From assembly GCA_028826165.1 (NCBI GenBank), contig JAPDFW010000123.1, positions 1-64,000 of the forward strand: 64,000 bases of DNA, written 5' to 3'. The notes under the pieces are model-generated. The model made no database searches, was not told the DNA's origin, and was given only the letters and a program-made list of their open reading frames with translations. The stretch is from Anaeramoeba ignava (taxonomy: Eukaryota > Metamonada > Anaeramoebidae). Of the stretch, positions 54,120-64,000 are shown piece after piece. Numbering within the stretch: position 1 is the stretch's first letter; every line of letters begins with the position of its first letter. Made by a program: the position numbers and the translations under genes.

Positions 54120-57100
54120 ATGCAAAATTTACAAGAAATACAAATAGAATTTGAAAAGGGAGTATTTGGTTCACCATATAATATAAAAGCATGGATGTTA
54201 TATTTAAAACAAAAAAGTGAATCAAGTTTTGAAGAAAGAGGAGAAATTTATAGAAGAGCAGTTTCATATTTATCTGGTTCATATAAATTATGGAGAGCTT
54301 ATTTAATTGAATTAAGATTACAAACAGATGGAAAAAGACCTGATGATAATATCTTTGATTTTGTGAATCAAGAACATGAAAGAGCTTTATCTCATCTTAA
54401 AAAAGTAAAAAATAAAAATTTCAATTAAAAATTTCAATTAAAAATTTCAATTAAAAATTTCAATTAAAAATTTCATTTAAAAAAAAGATGCCAAGAATTT
54501 GGATTGATTATTGTAAGTTTTTAATCTCTCAAAGACTTATTACAAAAACTAGAAGAGTTTTTGATCAAGCTCTTCGTTCTCTTCCTATTTCTCAACATGA
54601 AAGAATTTGGCCTCTTTATATTAAATTTGCAAAATTTTGTGGAGTTATTCAAACTTCTAAACATATTTTTAAAAGATATTTAATGGTTTGTTGAAAATAA
54701 TTAGAATTAAAATTAAAATTAAAATTAAAATTAAAATTAAAATTAAAATTAAAATTAAAATTAAAATTAAATTCATTTCAAAAATTAAAATTAAAATTAA
54801 AATCAATTCAAAAATTAAAATCAATTCAAAAATTAAAATTAAAATTAAAATTCAAATTAAAATTAAAATTAAAATTAAAATTAAAATTAAAATTAAAATT
54901 AAAATTAAAATTAAAATTAAAATTAAAATCAATTCAAAAATTAAAATCAATTCAAAAATCAATTCAAAAATCAATTCAAAAATTAAATTTAAAATCAATT
55001 CAAAAATTAAATTTAAAATCAATTCAAAAATTAAAATTAAAAATTAAAATTAAAATTAAAATTAAAATTAATTCAAAAATCAATTCAAAAATTAAATTTA
55101 AAATCAATTCAAAAATTAAAATTAAATAGCTTTTTCCACAAAGAATTGAAGAATATATCAATTTTTTATTAGATCAAAAATTATATAATTTAGCAGCATT
55201 AAAACTATCAGAAATAATAAACCAAGAACACTTCATTTCCAAAGAAGGAAAAAGTAAATTTGAATTATGGGAAGAATTATGTGATATTTGTTTATCTCAC
55301 GCAAAAGAAATAACAAAAGTTGATATTTATGGAATTATTAAAAGTGGATTCCAATTTTTCTCAAATGATTCAGGAGAAATGTGGAATACTCTTGCAGAAT
55401 ATCATATAAGATTAGGACTTTTTGAAAAAGCAAGAGATATTTTTGAAGAAGGAATTCGAACAGTTAATTCTGTTCGTGATTTTTCTCAAGTTTTTGATGC
55501 TTATATTCAATTTACTGAAAGTTTAATTACTGCTCAAATTGATTTGGAAGAAGATCAATTGGATGAAGTTAATCAAGATTTAAATTCAGATATTTCTCAA
55601 TCTTTACAAATGAAATTATCAAGATTAGATGATTTATTGAAAAGACGACCTGTTTTATTAAATAGTGTTTTATTACGTCAAAATCCTAATAATGTTAATG
55701 AATGGTTACATAGAGTAGAATTATTTTCAAGTGAACCAGAAAAGGTGATTAAATCAAAAAATATTTCAATTCAAATTCAGATTAAATCAAAAAATATTTC
55801 AATTCAAATTAAATTCAAAAATATTTCAATTCAAATTAAAATTAAATTCAAAAATATTTCAATTTAAATTAAATTCAAAAATATTTCAATTCAAATTAAA
55901 ATTAAATTAAAAAATATTTCAATTCAAATTAAATTCAAAAATATTTCAATTCAAAATAAAATTAAAATTAAAAAAAATATTTAAATTAAAATTAAATTAA
56001 AAAATATTTAAATTCAAATTCAAATTAAAATTCAAAAATATTTCAATTTAAAATTAAAATTAAAATTAAAAATATTTCAATTCAAATTAAAATTAAATTA
56101 AAAAATATTTCAATTTAAAATTAAAATTAAATTCAAAAATATTTCAATCCAAAATTCAAATTAAATTAAAAAATATTTCAATTCAAATTAAATTTAAATT
56201 AAAAAATATATTTTTAAAAAAAAAAATAGGTTATCCAAATTTATTCAGACGCTTTAAAAACAATTGACCCTTTAAAATCAGACGGATTTTTATTCCAAAT
56301 TTGGACAAACTTTGCAAACTTTTATGAAAAAAATAATAATAAAAATACAAATGAAGGTTTAAATAATTCACGAGCAATTTTCGAAAAAGGAATCCAATCA
56401 GAATTCCGTTCAGTTCGTGAATTATCATCATTATGGTGTGAATACATCGAATTTGAATTAAGAAATGGATACTTTTCAAACGCACACAATTTAATTCAAA
56501 GAGCAGTTCATCAACCACAAAGCATCCCATCAAAAGAAAAAATGGTCAAAATCCAGACTTTAAATCTCAAATCAGAATCACAAAAACCACAACATAAACT
56601 TTATAAATCAATCAAAATGTGGAGTCTCTATCTCGATCTTGAAGAATCATTTGGAACAATTGAATCAACAAGAGCAATTTACGATCGAGTAATTGAATTG
56701 AAAATTTCAACACCTCAAATTATTATCAATTATGCTCAATTTTTGGAGGAAAACCACTTTTTTGAGGATAGCTTCAAAATATTCGAAAAGGGAATCAGAA
56801 TATTTCATTTCCCTCATTCTTATGACATTTGGGTGACTTATTTAATGAAATTTATTGAGCGCTATGGACCCAAAAAAATTGAACGCGCTCGTGATTTGTT
56901 TGAAGAGGTTTTGGAGGAAGTGCCAATAGAACAGTCAAAAATATTCTTTATTTTAAGTGCCAAATTTGAGGAGGAATTTGGAATGATTCGGCACGCCATG
57001 AATATTTACGACAGAGCAATGAAAACTGTTCCAGACAAAGATAAATATGATATATTTTTAATATTCATTTTGAAAACAACTCAATATTTCGGTGTTACTC

Positions 57101-57738
57101 AATCCAGAGAAATATTCGAACGCGCAATCAAAACTCTTCCAGACGAAAATATCAAGGATATTTGCATTCAATATGCAGGCATGGAAAGGCGTCTGGGAGA
57201 AATAGATAGAGCGCGAGCAATCTATCTTCATGCTGCTCAATTTTGTGATCCAAAAACGGATCAAAATTTCTGGGAAATTTGGAAAGAATTTGAAATCCAA
57301 CACGGAAATGAATTCACATTTAAGGAAATGCTCAGAACTAGAAGAACAATCGAAGCCAAATTTAGTCTTGCTTTGAATTTTGATGCAACAACAAAGAAAT
57401 TTCAAGAACAGGTTTTGATGGATGAAGTTGATGAAAATGAAGAAAATTCAAGTGAGGATGAAATGGATATTCTTGAAAAAGAAACAAATCAAAAACATTC
57501 AAAAAAATCAAATTTTCCAAATCAAAGTGATTCAATGGATGAAGATGAAGATGAAGATGAAGATGAAAATGAAAATGAAAATGAAAATGAAAATGAAAAT
57601 GAAAATGAAATTCAAATGGAAAATGAAATGGATTTTGTTGTAGAACAAAAAGAAGTTCCAAAATCTTTATTTGGTAAATTTAATGTTAATGATGAAACTC
57701 CTTTGGGAGCATTAGAACGTTTTAAGAGGAGAAAATAA
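54120..57738 (+). CDS. SYF1: SYF1/XAB2 splicing factor (HAT repeats)
   Basis: A half-a-TPR scaffold of the NineTeen complex/intron-binding complex in the spliceosome, also linked to transcription-coupled repair in animals. 868 residues, close to the human length. Exons 54120-54404, 54488-54685, 55130-55744 and 56230-57738 are all phase 0. Colinear landmarks: MPRIWIDYCKFLISQ, DQALRSLPISQHERIWPLYI, WNTLAEYHIRLGLFEKARDI, RRPVLLNSVLLRQNPNNVNE, MWSLYLDLEESFGTIESTRA, STPQIIINYAQFLEE, RARDLFEEVLEEVP, LGEIDRARAIY and FKEMLRTRRTIEAKF. An acidic D/E/N tract and a conserved tail near VPKSLFGKF end the protein. Introns 2 and 3 are expanded to 444 and 485 nt by private arrays. Exon 4 is more GC-rich than its surroundings. 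Confidence 0.94.
54686..55129 (+). repeat. expanded 444-nt intron of SYF1
   Basis: Donor TTAATG|GTTTGTTG, acceptor TTAAATAG|CTTTTTCC. AAAATT hexamers with AATCAATTCAAAAATT blocks. Confidence 0.88.
55745..56229 (+). repeat. expanded 485-nt intron of SYF1
   Basis: Donor GAAAAG|GTGATTAAATC, acceptor AAAATAG|GTTATCC. About 14 copies of an AAAAATATTTCAATTCAAAT unit of 30-35 bp. The unit differs from that of the preceding intron. Confidence 0.88.
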
Positions 57739-57894
57739 AATAGAATTAAAATTTAAAATTTAAAATTAAAATTAAAATTAAAATTAAAAAAAAATCAGGA
57801 CATTTTTCTTGAACTGGCAAAAAATAATACATAAAAAAAGGAAAATAATTTTTTCAAATTGAAAATTTTCATTTTTTTTTTTTGTAGTTTTGAA
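57739..57894 (+). promoter_or_regulatory. promoter region of BTB-BACK-TLDc 2
   Basis: 156 bp: short AAAATT array, AATCAGGACATTTTTCTTG at about 57793, then TTTTCATTTTTTTTTTTTG just before the ATG at 57895. Confidence 0.35.
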
Positions 57895-59374
57895 ATGTTT
57901 CTTAATTATTCAAATACAGAAAAACTATCTCAAAATTTATCAAATTTATTCAAAGAACAAGAATCAAGTCAAAATCCATATGATTTTGAGATTATTTGTA
58001 AAACAAATGAAACAAACACAATTTTCAAGTGTCATAAAACAATTCTTTATGCTAGATTATATGTTTTTGAGAATTTTTTAAATGAGAATCCAAATGAGAA
58101 AAGAATCATTTTAGAAGATGTTTCAAAAGAAACGATTGAAACAGTATTAAGTTATTTATATACAGGAAAAATGCAAATCAATTTAGAAAATTTAGTTCAA
58201 CTTTCTGTTTTTTCATCAAATTATGGATTTCCAGATTTAACGGAAATAGCAACTAGTTTTCTTCAAGAAAATTGTCAAATTGAAAATGTAGTTGAATTAC
58301 TTAAATTATGTGAACTTTCTCAATTAAGTAATTTTGCAAGTATTTGTTATGAATTTCTTTCCGTTAACTTCCTAACGTTTATTGAATCACCTTTTGTCCA
58401 AGAACTCAATGAAAATCAATGGGAAAGAATTCTTTCCAACGATAAACTTATTGCTGATGAATTCCAGATTTTCCAATCATTGATTAAATGGGCAAAATTC
58501 AAATCAAATATTTTGAATCCAACTGAAAAACTTACTGAAAAAGAAAAAGAAAAAATTCATGATACGTTAATAAATATTGTTTCCGAAATTCGGTTTATTG
58601 AGTTTCAACAGAACCAATTAGATTATGTTTTGCAAGCAAGTCTTGTTCCATATTCCCTTGAAAAAACACTTTCTGATTTCAGATCATGGAGCTCTTTCAT
58701 AATTCATGATCGATACTTTGATTTCATTGATGGTTATGAAAAACAATTTATTCAACAAAATCAAAAAAACTCCATTTTTCGTTCAAGAATAAACAGTGTT
58801 TTGTTTGATTCGCTGATTCTGGAAAAGCATTCACATATGAGACTTATAAAAAGTTGGATTTCCGATCATAAATTTTTCCATTCAATGAAATTGGGATTTT
58901 CAACAAGAAAAGATGGATTTTCCTGTCAAAAATGGCATGATTTATGCGATAATCAAGGAAAAACATTAATTCTCATCAAAACAAGTGATAATTTTATTTT
59001 TGGAGGATTTACTTCAGTTGGTTGGGTTTCACATAAAACAAAATTTTCCAAAATTGATCACAAAAATCGAACAGGATTTATTAAAGATTCAAATGCATTT
59101 ATTTTTTCTCTTACAAAACCCAAGAAATGATCCTCCTCAAAGATTTCTTGTTAGAGAAAAGAGTTATGCTCTTGAATATGATTATTCGGAATCAGGTCCT
59201 GATTTCGTTGATTTTGGTCTTTCTCAAGATATGCATCAAGGCCATTCAGAAAGTTTTGGTGCTTCTTATGTAATTCCAAAAGAAATTGATTTTGATATGG
59301 AAAAATCTTGGGATTATTTAGGTGGTTCATTTGGTGAATGGGAAGTTCAAGAGTTGGAAACTTATTTCATTTAA
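57895..59374 (+). CDS. BTB-BACK-TLDc protein 2
   Basis: A paralogue of the 35919-37369 protein with the same order. BTB: YDFEIICKTNETNTIFKCHK, YLYTGKMQINLENL. BACK: NVVELLKLCELSQLSNFASI to IRFIEFQQNQ, then LVP. Then a linker and TLDc: MKLGFSTRKDGFSCQKWHD, FIFGGFTSVGWVS, ending VQELETYFI. About 492 residues starting at MFLNYSNTEKL; the upstream TTG context is not a start. One surplus base lies around 59125: the first frame ends AAA-TGA at 59128-59130, and removing one A gives SLTKPKNDPPQ, parallel to the paralogue's SLRNDKNDRES. With one base skipped, the length is exactly 493 codons. Likely adaptor; substrate unknown. Confidence 0.85.
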
Positions 59375-59524
59375 AAAGAAGAAAAAAAATTTTTTATTTT
59401 TCGGGACAATTTTTTATTAAATAAATTTTATTTTATTTTATTTTTAAATTATTTTTTTTTCAAAAAACAAAATTCATTTTTTTCTTTTTTATTTTATTAA
59501 TTTACAATTTTTAAAATTTAAAAA
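59375..59524 (+). promoter_or_regulatory. upstream region of receptor gene
   Basis: 150 bp with a CGGGACAATTTTTTATT element at about 59402 and TTCATTTTTTTCTTTTTTATTT at about 59472 before the ATG at 59525. No gene is visible. Confidence 0.35.
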
Positions 59525-61484
59525 ATGAATTCAGTTGATATTTTTGCTATAATTTCAAGTGTTTTTGGAATAATTGGCTCGTTATTAACTATTATAATTT
59601 TTTTACATTTTAAAGAACAAAAATTATTTTATCGAAAATTAATTTTAGTTCTTTCATTTTATGATCTTTTACAATCCATTTCATATATTCTACCTGGAAA
59701 AATAAACATATATGTTTGTCATGTGCAAATGTTTGCTATTGGAATAACTGGAATCACTTCTCAATGTTGGTCTGGTGCTATTTCTTTTGTTTCCTATTTG
59801 AAAGTTGTTAGAAATAAACCTGATGAATATCTTGAAAAAGTTTATAAATATTTTCATATTGCAATGGGTATTTTGGTTTTAATTATTACATTAATTATTA
59901 CTGTTTTTGGAACTCCTACAAAAAAAGATACTTATTGGTAACTTTAATTATAAATATAAATATAAATATAAATATAAATATAATTTCAAATATAAATATG
60001 AATATAAATATAATTTTAAATTTAAATATAATATTAAATATAAATATAAATATAATATTAAATATAAATATAAATATAATATAAATATAAATATAATTAT
60101 AAATATAAATATAATTATAAATATAAATATAAATATAAAATATAAATATAATATTAAATATAATTTTAAAATAAATATAAATATAAAATAAAATAATATT
60201 AAATAAAATAAATATAAATATAAATATAAATATAAATATAAATTTAAATAATATTAAATAAATATAAAATATAAAATATTAAATATAAATATATAAATAT
60301 AAATATAAATACAAATATAAAATATAAATATAAATTTAAATATAAATATAAATATAAATATAAATATAATTATAAATATAATATTAAATATAAATATAAA
60401 TATAATATTAAATATAATTTCAAATATAATATTAATATAAATATAAATATAATTATAAATATAAATATAAATATAATTATAAATATAAATATAAATATAA
60501 TATTAAATATATTAAATATAATTTTAAATTTAATTTAGGTGTTGGTGTTCACAAATGAGAATCACAATGGTTCATTTTTAATAGATTATTTTTAAATAAA
60601 AAAACCAATTAATTTAAATTTTTAATAAATTTTTTATCAAATATGAATTTTAGATGATGTATATCTTTTATTGGATTTTGATGATTTCTTGTTTAATCTT
60701 TTATATTTTAACAGTTATAGAATTAAGAAAAGTTTTTAAAAAAATATTAAAAATTCAATTTAAAGTTTCAAAAGAAAAACAAATGACACAATTTAGAATT
60801 CAATTAAGAATGTCAATGATACCTTTAATTTATATTATTACACTTATTCCAGCAACAATTAAAGTTAATATTTAAAAATTGATTTAAATATTTATTTCAA
60901 AAATTGATTTAAATATTTATTTCAAATATTTATTTCAAAAATTGATTTAAATATTTATTTCAAATATTTATTTAAAAATTGATTTAAAAATTGATTTAAA
61001 TATTTATTTAAATTAATTTAATAATTTATTTAAATATTTATTTAAAAAATTGATTTAAAAATTGGTTTAAAAATTTATTTAAATATTTATTTAAATATTT
61101 ATTTAAATAGAGATTTAAAAATTGATTTCAAAATTTATTTAAAAAATTGATTTAAAAATTGGTTTAAAAATTGATTTAAAAATTGATTTAAAAAATTTAT
61201 TTAAATATTTATTTAAATAGAGATTTAAAGAAGAATTTGATAGTAACTCAAAATCTTCAACAGCAATTAATATTTTACAAGCAATTGGTACAACAACTCA
61301 TGGATTTTGGGATTTCTTAATTTTTGTAGTTTTTGTTGGAGAAATGAGAAGAAAAATAACTAGATGTTATAAAAAAGAACATATTATAGAAGATGATCCA
61401 AAAGTTTCAACAATTCAAGAAATTCCTTTATCAAATGATTCTGGTGGAGAACTGGAACCATTAATGGAACAAATAATAAAATAA
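59525..61484 (+). CDS. seven-helix receptor, cAMP-receptor/GPR157-like
   Basis: A probable G-protein-coupled receptor of 305 residues. Exons 59525-59937, 60539-60569, 60654-60863 and 61221-61484 join in frame. Helices are visible in IFAIISSVFGIIGSLLTIIIF (TM1), LILVLSFYDLLQSISYIL (TM2), VCHVQMFAIGITGITSQCW (TM3), FHIAMGILVLIITLIITVF (TM4), a YWCWCSQ loop with the conserved-type Trp-Cys before TM5, MYIFYWILMISCLIFYIL (TM5), MSMIPLIYIITLIPATI (TM6) and TTTHGFWDFLIFVVFVG (TM7). The tail is acidic and Ser-rich. The small exon 2 (31 nt) and its GTTCAT donor are the least certain junction. Ligand unknown. The cAR/GPR157 grouping rests on overall pattern only. Confidence 0.7.
59938..60538 (+). repeat. 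expanded 601-nt intron of receptor gene
   Basis: Donor TATTG|GTAACTTTAA, acceptor AATTTAG|GTGTTGG. AAATAT/AATATA dodecamer-like repeats with no G or C except near the splice sites. Confidence 0.88.
60864..61220 (+). repeat. expanded 357-nt intron of receptor gene
   Basis: Donor ATTAAA|GTTAATATTT, acceptor TTTAAATAG|AGATTTAAAG. About 20 copies of AAAATTGATTTAAATATTTA-type units, including an earlier copy of the acceptor-like sequence TTTAAATAGAGATTTAAA near 61110. Duplication of the 3' splice-site region is therefore visible. Confidence 0.85.
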
Positions 61485-61605
61485 TATAAAAATAATTAAT
61501 CCAAAAACAAAAATTATTAATTGAAATATTTTTTGATTGAAATAATAAAAAAATTATTCAAAAAAAATTTTTTTTTCATTTTTTTTCTTTTCAAAAAAAT
61601 TTATT

Positions 61606-62677
61606 ATGAAAGCTGTTTGTGTTCAAAATCAAAACGCAAAAAAAGTTTTAGATTTTTTAAAACCTAAATTCCTCCTTAAAAATTTCTTAATAATTAAACA
61701 AGATTCAAAAATGTTTATTCCAGTTATTGATTCATTTGATATTTCAAATACAATTATTCAAAATATTGCTTTTGTTGTCGAAAATATTGAATTCAAAGAA
61801 AAACCCAAAAAATCACAAAACCCAAAAAACTTCAAAAAAGAAATTATGAAAATTCTAACGGAAAAAGAAAAAAAATCAATTAAACCAACTTATGAATTAC
61901 TTGGCAAAATTGCAATTCTTGAAATTGATGAAGTTTTGAATCCAAAAATGTTTGAAATTGGGAAAATTTTATTAGAATGCAATCCAAAAGTGAACACAGT
62001 TGTAAAGAAAAGAGGAAGTCATGAAGGTGAATTCAGAATTCAAAAATATGATTATATTTGTGGAGAAGAAACGATGATCACAAAACACAAAGAAAATAAC
62101 TGTGTGATCAATATTGAAATTGATAAAATGTATTTTTCTTCAAAATCAGCAAGTGAAAGAAAAAGGATTTTTAGTCAGATAAAAACAAATGAAAAAGTTC
62201 TCGTCATGTTTAGTGGATGTGGTCCTTTTGTTTGTACAATTGCTAAGAATTCACCTGCTCAAAAGGTGGTCGGAATTGAACTCAATCCTGATGCTCATCA
62301 ATATTCATTATTGAATATAAAAGAAAATCAAATTGAAAATATTGTTGATCTTTATTTGGGTGATGTCAGACAAATTTGTCCCGAATTGAAAGAAAATGAT
62401 CAATATTTCGATAGAATTGTTATGCCTCTTCCAAAAACTGCAGAAGAATTTTTACCAGATGCTTTTATTGTTGCTAAAAATTCAACTATTATTCATTTAT
62501 ATGATTTTGTTGAACTGGCAAATTTTCCTCAAAATGTTATTCAAAAAATTGAATTTTTTTGTTCTAAATTTGGTTCGGAAATTTGAAATTCTTTGTTCAA
62601 CTAAATGTGGTCAGTTTTCTCCAACTATGTTTAGGGTTTGTGTAGATTTTAGATTGATAAATGAAAATATAAAATGA
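61606..62677 (+). CDS. Trm5/Tyw2-family tRNA (G37) methyltransferase
   Basis: A class I SAM-dependent tRNA methyltransferase, about 356 residues, most likely forming m1G37 or acting in wybutosine synthesis. The D2-type segment has SIKPTYELLGKIAILEI and VVKKRGSHEGEFRIQKYDYI. The Rossmann core has VLVMFSGCGPFVCTIAK (SAM loop, about 198-214), VVGIELNPDAHQYSLLNI and DVRQICPEL. The catalytic loop reads FDRIVMPLPKTAEEFL where Trm5 usually has N-L/P-P. The frame breaks near the end: the first frame stops at TGA 62584-62586. Skipping one base restores EILCSTKCGQFSPTMFRVCVDFRLI, the expected C-terminal strand pair. Short, without the long N-terminal extension of animal/fungal Trm5, and so closer in length to archaeal forms. 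Confidence 0.82.
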
Positions 62678-62803
62678 AAAATATAATTAAAAAAAAAGTG
62701 GAATAAAAATAAATAAAAAAGGAGAAAAAATAAAAGGAGAAAAAAAAGCAAAAAAAAAAGCAAAAATTTTTTTTTTTTTTCATTTTTTTTTAAATTAAAA
62801 AAA
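62678..62803 (+). promoter_or_regulatory. upstream region of the last gene
   Basis: 126 bp with AAAAGTGGAATAAAAATAAA (the same GTGGAATAAAAAT core as the array at 1-870), two AAAAGGAGAAAAAA copies, two AAAAGCAAAAA copies and TTTTTTTTCATTTTTTTTT just before the ATG. Confidence 0.4.
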
Positions 62804-64000
62804 ATGTCTTCAACAAAAAGAAGTCAATTTTTAATTTGGTTATTTTTGAATGAGATTGAAACAAACAAAATAGAAGAAATTAAAATTCAAATAATAACAC
62901 AAAAACCAAAAAAACATTATGAACTTGCAAAATCAAAAAAACAAAAAGAAGTTTGGTTTATTGGAATTCCAAAAATAAATTGGGATAAAAAAAAATATTT
63001 TGAAACTTCTTTTCAATTTGCAATGCATGGATTATTAGAAGGTCAAACAAAAATAAATATGTCAGATCCGTTCCTAATCCAACAATACAAACCAAATCCT
63101 TTGAATATTCAATTTATAAAATTGAATTATGAATCTGATAAATTAATTCCATATAAAGTTGATGATAATTTAATTAAATTTAAAATTCTTGATGCTCTTA
63201 TTTTTCAAACTGAAGGAATTGAATTTCAAAAGCAAATCAAAATCAAATTCCAAGTAATTGATGCCTTATTATTAGGAGAAAAAGAAGAAGAATCAAAAAA
63301 AGAAGAAGAAGAAAAAAAAGAAAAAGTTATTTCATGGATAAAAGAAAATTTTGATTCAAATTTATCTCTTGATAAGAAACTTATTTTTTTCTACTTATCA
63401 TCTTTTGGTTTTCATATTATAAATATGGATCTTATTCTGTTTCCTCAACAAAATGATTCTTTGGATTTTGCTATTGATTTTACAAAATTTGTTATTGATT
63501 TTTTTACAAAAGAAATTGGAGCAAGCACCTTTAAAAAAACTCTTGGTTCAAATCTTTCTAAATTTTTTCAAAAAAATAATCAAAAACAAAATGATCAAGA
63601 AAAATCTTTTAAAATTTTCTCTTATTTCCCATTGGCTTGGTATTTGGAATCTACTAAAGAATTTGAAACTTTTATAAAAGAACTTGAAGTTAAATCTCTT
63701 GATCAAATTTTACCTCTTTTCAATATTATTCTATCTGATTCAACATTCCACAAAATTTTATCTGAAAAATTATTTCAAGAAAAATTCCTTACAGAATGCA
63801 TTCCAAAATATTGGGAAAAATTCCTTTTTGATTTTTTTTCTTCTCAGAATATTGAAAACGTTAACAAAATTTTTGATTCTCCAATTTATAAGGATATCTT
63901 TTCTACACTTTCCCAAATCAATTTAAATTTTGATAAGAAAATTCAATTTTGGATTTCTTTTTATTCTCTTTTAAAGGAGCATCCATTCCAAACAAATGAA
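62804..64000 (+). CDS. partial unknown gene, open at window end
   Basis: An uninterrupted frame of 399 codons starting MSSTKRSQFLIWLFLNEIET and running off the window. The protein is helical with a K/E-rich stretch (EKEEESKKEEEEKKEK at about 163-178) and hydrophobic segments such as KLIFFYLSSFGFHIINMDLI. I do not recognise a domain in the visible part. Size and composition suggest the N-terminus of a large protein. The ATG follows the T-rich TCAT element. No intron is visible. Confidence 0.75.
   Translation, partial: MSSTKRSQFLIWLFLNEIETNKIEEIKIQIITQKPKKHYELAKSKKQKEVWFIGIPKINWDKKKYFETSFQFAMHGLLEGQTKINMSDPFLIQQYKPNPLNIQFIKLNYESDKLIPYKVDDNLIKFKILDALIFQTEGIEFQKQIKIKFQVIDALLLGEKEEESKKEEEEKKEKVISWIKENFDSNLSLDKKLIFFYLSSFGFHIINMDLILFPQQNDSLDFAIDFTKFVIDFFTKEIGASTFKKTLGSNLSKFFQKNNQKQNDQEKSFKIFSYFPLAWYLESTKEFETFIKELEVKSLDQILPLFNIILSDSTFHKILSEKLFQEKFLTECIPKYWEKFLFDFFSSQNIENVNKIFDSPIYKDIFSTLSQINLNFDKKIQFWISFYSLLKEHPFQTNE

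Noticed and set aside
62804-64000. RNF213-like giant E3 ligase
   Set aside because: Composition suggests a large protein, but no AAA or RING motif is visible in the part present, so no name is given.
1-64000. tRNA, rRNA or other structured RNA genes
   Set aside because: Such genes should appear as short GC-rich islands outside the coding genes. I found none in the intergenic spaces by eye; a covariance-model search was not possible.

Overview
The window looks like nuclear DNA of an extremely AT-rich, intron-containing protist. Intergenic and intronic DNA is almost pure A/T with long tandem arrays. Coding sequence stands out by its G and C. Introns are mostly 50-110 nt with GT-AG ends (5' sites such as GTAAAA, GTATTT, GTGAAT, GTTTAT), the code is standard (TAA, TAG and TGA all used), and proteins carry Asn/Gln/Glu homopeptide-like tracts. 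The gene content (two giant BEACH proteins, RCC1-BTB, ankyrin-BTB and BTB-BACK-TLDc proteins, RasGAP, RhoGAP-SH3, a divergent actin, an organelle-targeted glycine cleavage H protein) resembles what I know of anaerobic metamonad amoebae such as Anaeramoeba. That assignment is an inference, not a database result.

Layout. 1-1107: AT array and upstream region. 1108-1584: GcvH (+). 1788-14269: neurobeachin-like BEACH protein (-, seven exons). 14391-15530: ZnT6-like transporter subunit (+). 15614-18373: ankyrin/tandem-BTB protein (-). 18474-21595: RasGAP (+). 21691-23079: C9orf78/TLS1-like spliceosomal factor (+). 23175-24284: unknown QN-rich protein (+). 24497-26215: Cdc20/Cdh1 (+). 26292-27163: DPH4 (+). 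27185-29015: a 1.8-kb array of a 10-bp unit. 29055-32142: talin-head-like/RhoGAP/SH3 protein (+). 32218-35105: RCC1-BTB (+). 35158-35763: dual-specificity phosphatase (-). 35919-37369: BTB-BACK-TLDc (-). 37455-38567: divergent actin (+). 39416-49951: BTB-BEACH protein (+). 50058-50399: small unknown protein, perhaps MED19-like (+). 50400-51546: AT array. 51649-53260: Cfd1/NUBP2 (+). 54120-57738: SYF1/XAB2 (+). 57895-59374: second BTB-BACK-TLDc (+). 59525-61484: seven-helix receptor (+). 61606-62677: Trm5/Tyw2-family tRNA methyltransferase (+). 62804 to the window end: partial unknown gene (+).

There is no operon logic; neighbours are functionally mixed. Recurrent themes are signalling and cytoskeleton (RasGAP, RhoGAP, actin, BEACH, BTB, receptor, phosphatase), RNA biology (TLS1, SYF1, Trm5), translation-factor modification (DPH4), cytosolic Fe-S assembly (Cfd1) and the cell cycle (Cdh1).

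Three things stand out. (1) The ankyrin-BTB gene has each ankyrin repeat on its own phase-0 exon, and between consecutive exons lie isolated AG-NNN-GT units: 13 candidate single-codon exons. Two per gap supply exactly the two residues each ankyrin hairpin otherwise lacks. (2) At least eleven otherwise intact reading frames in eight genes are broken, and every break is one surplus base (+1). This means either insertion-biased sequence errors or a real +1 frameshift/editing phenomenon. (3) Introns are short unless expanded by private tandem arrays, including a 1,220-nt intron inside the conserved core of a BEACH domain. I saw no tRNA, rRNA, transposon or CRISPR.
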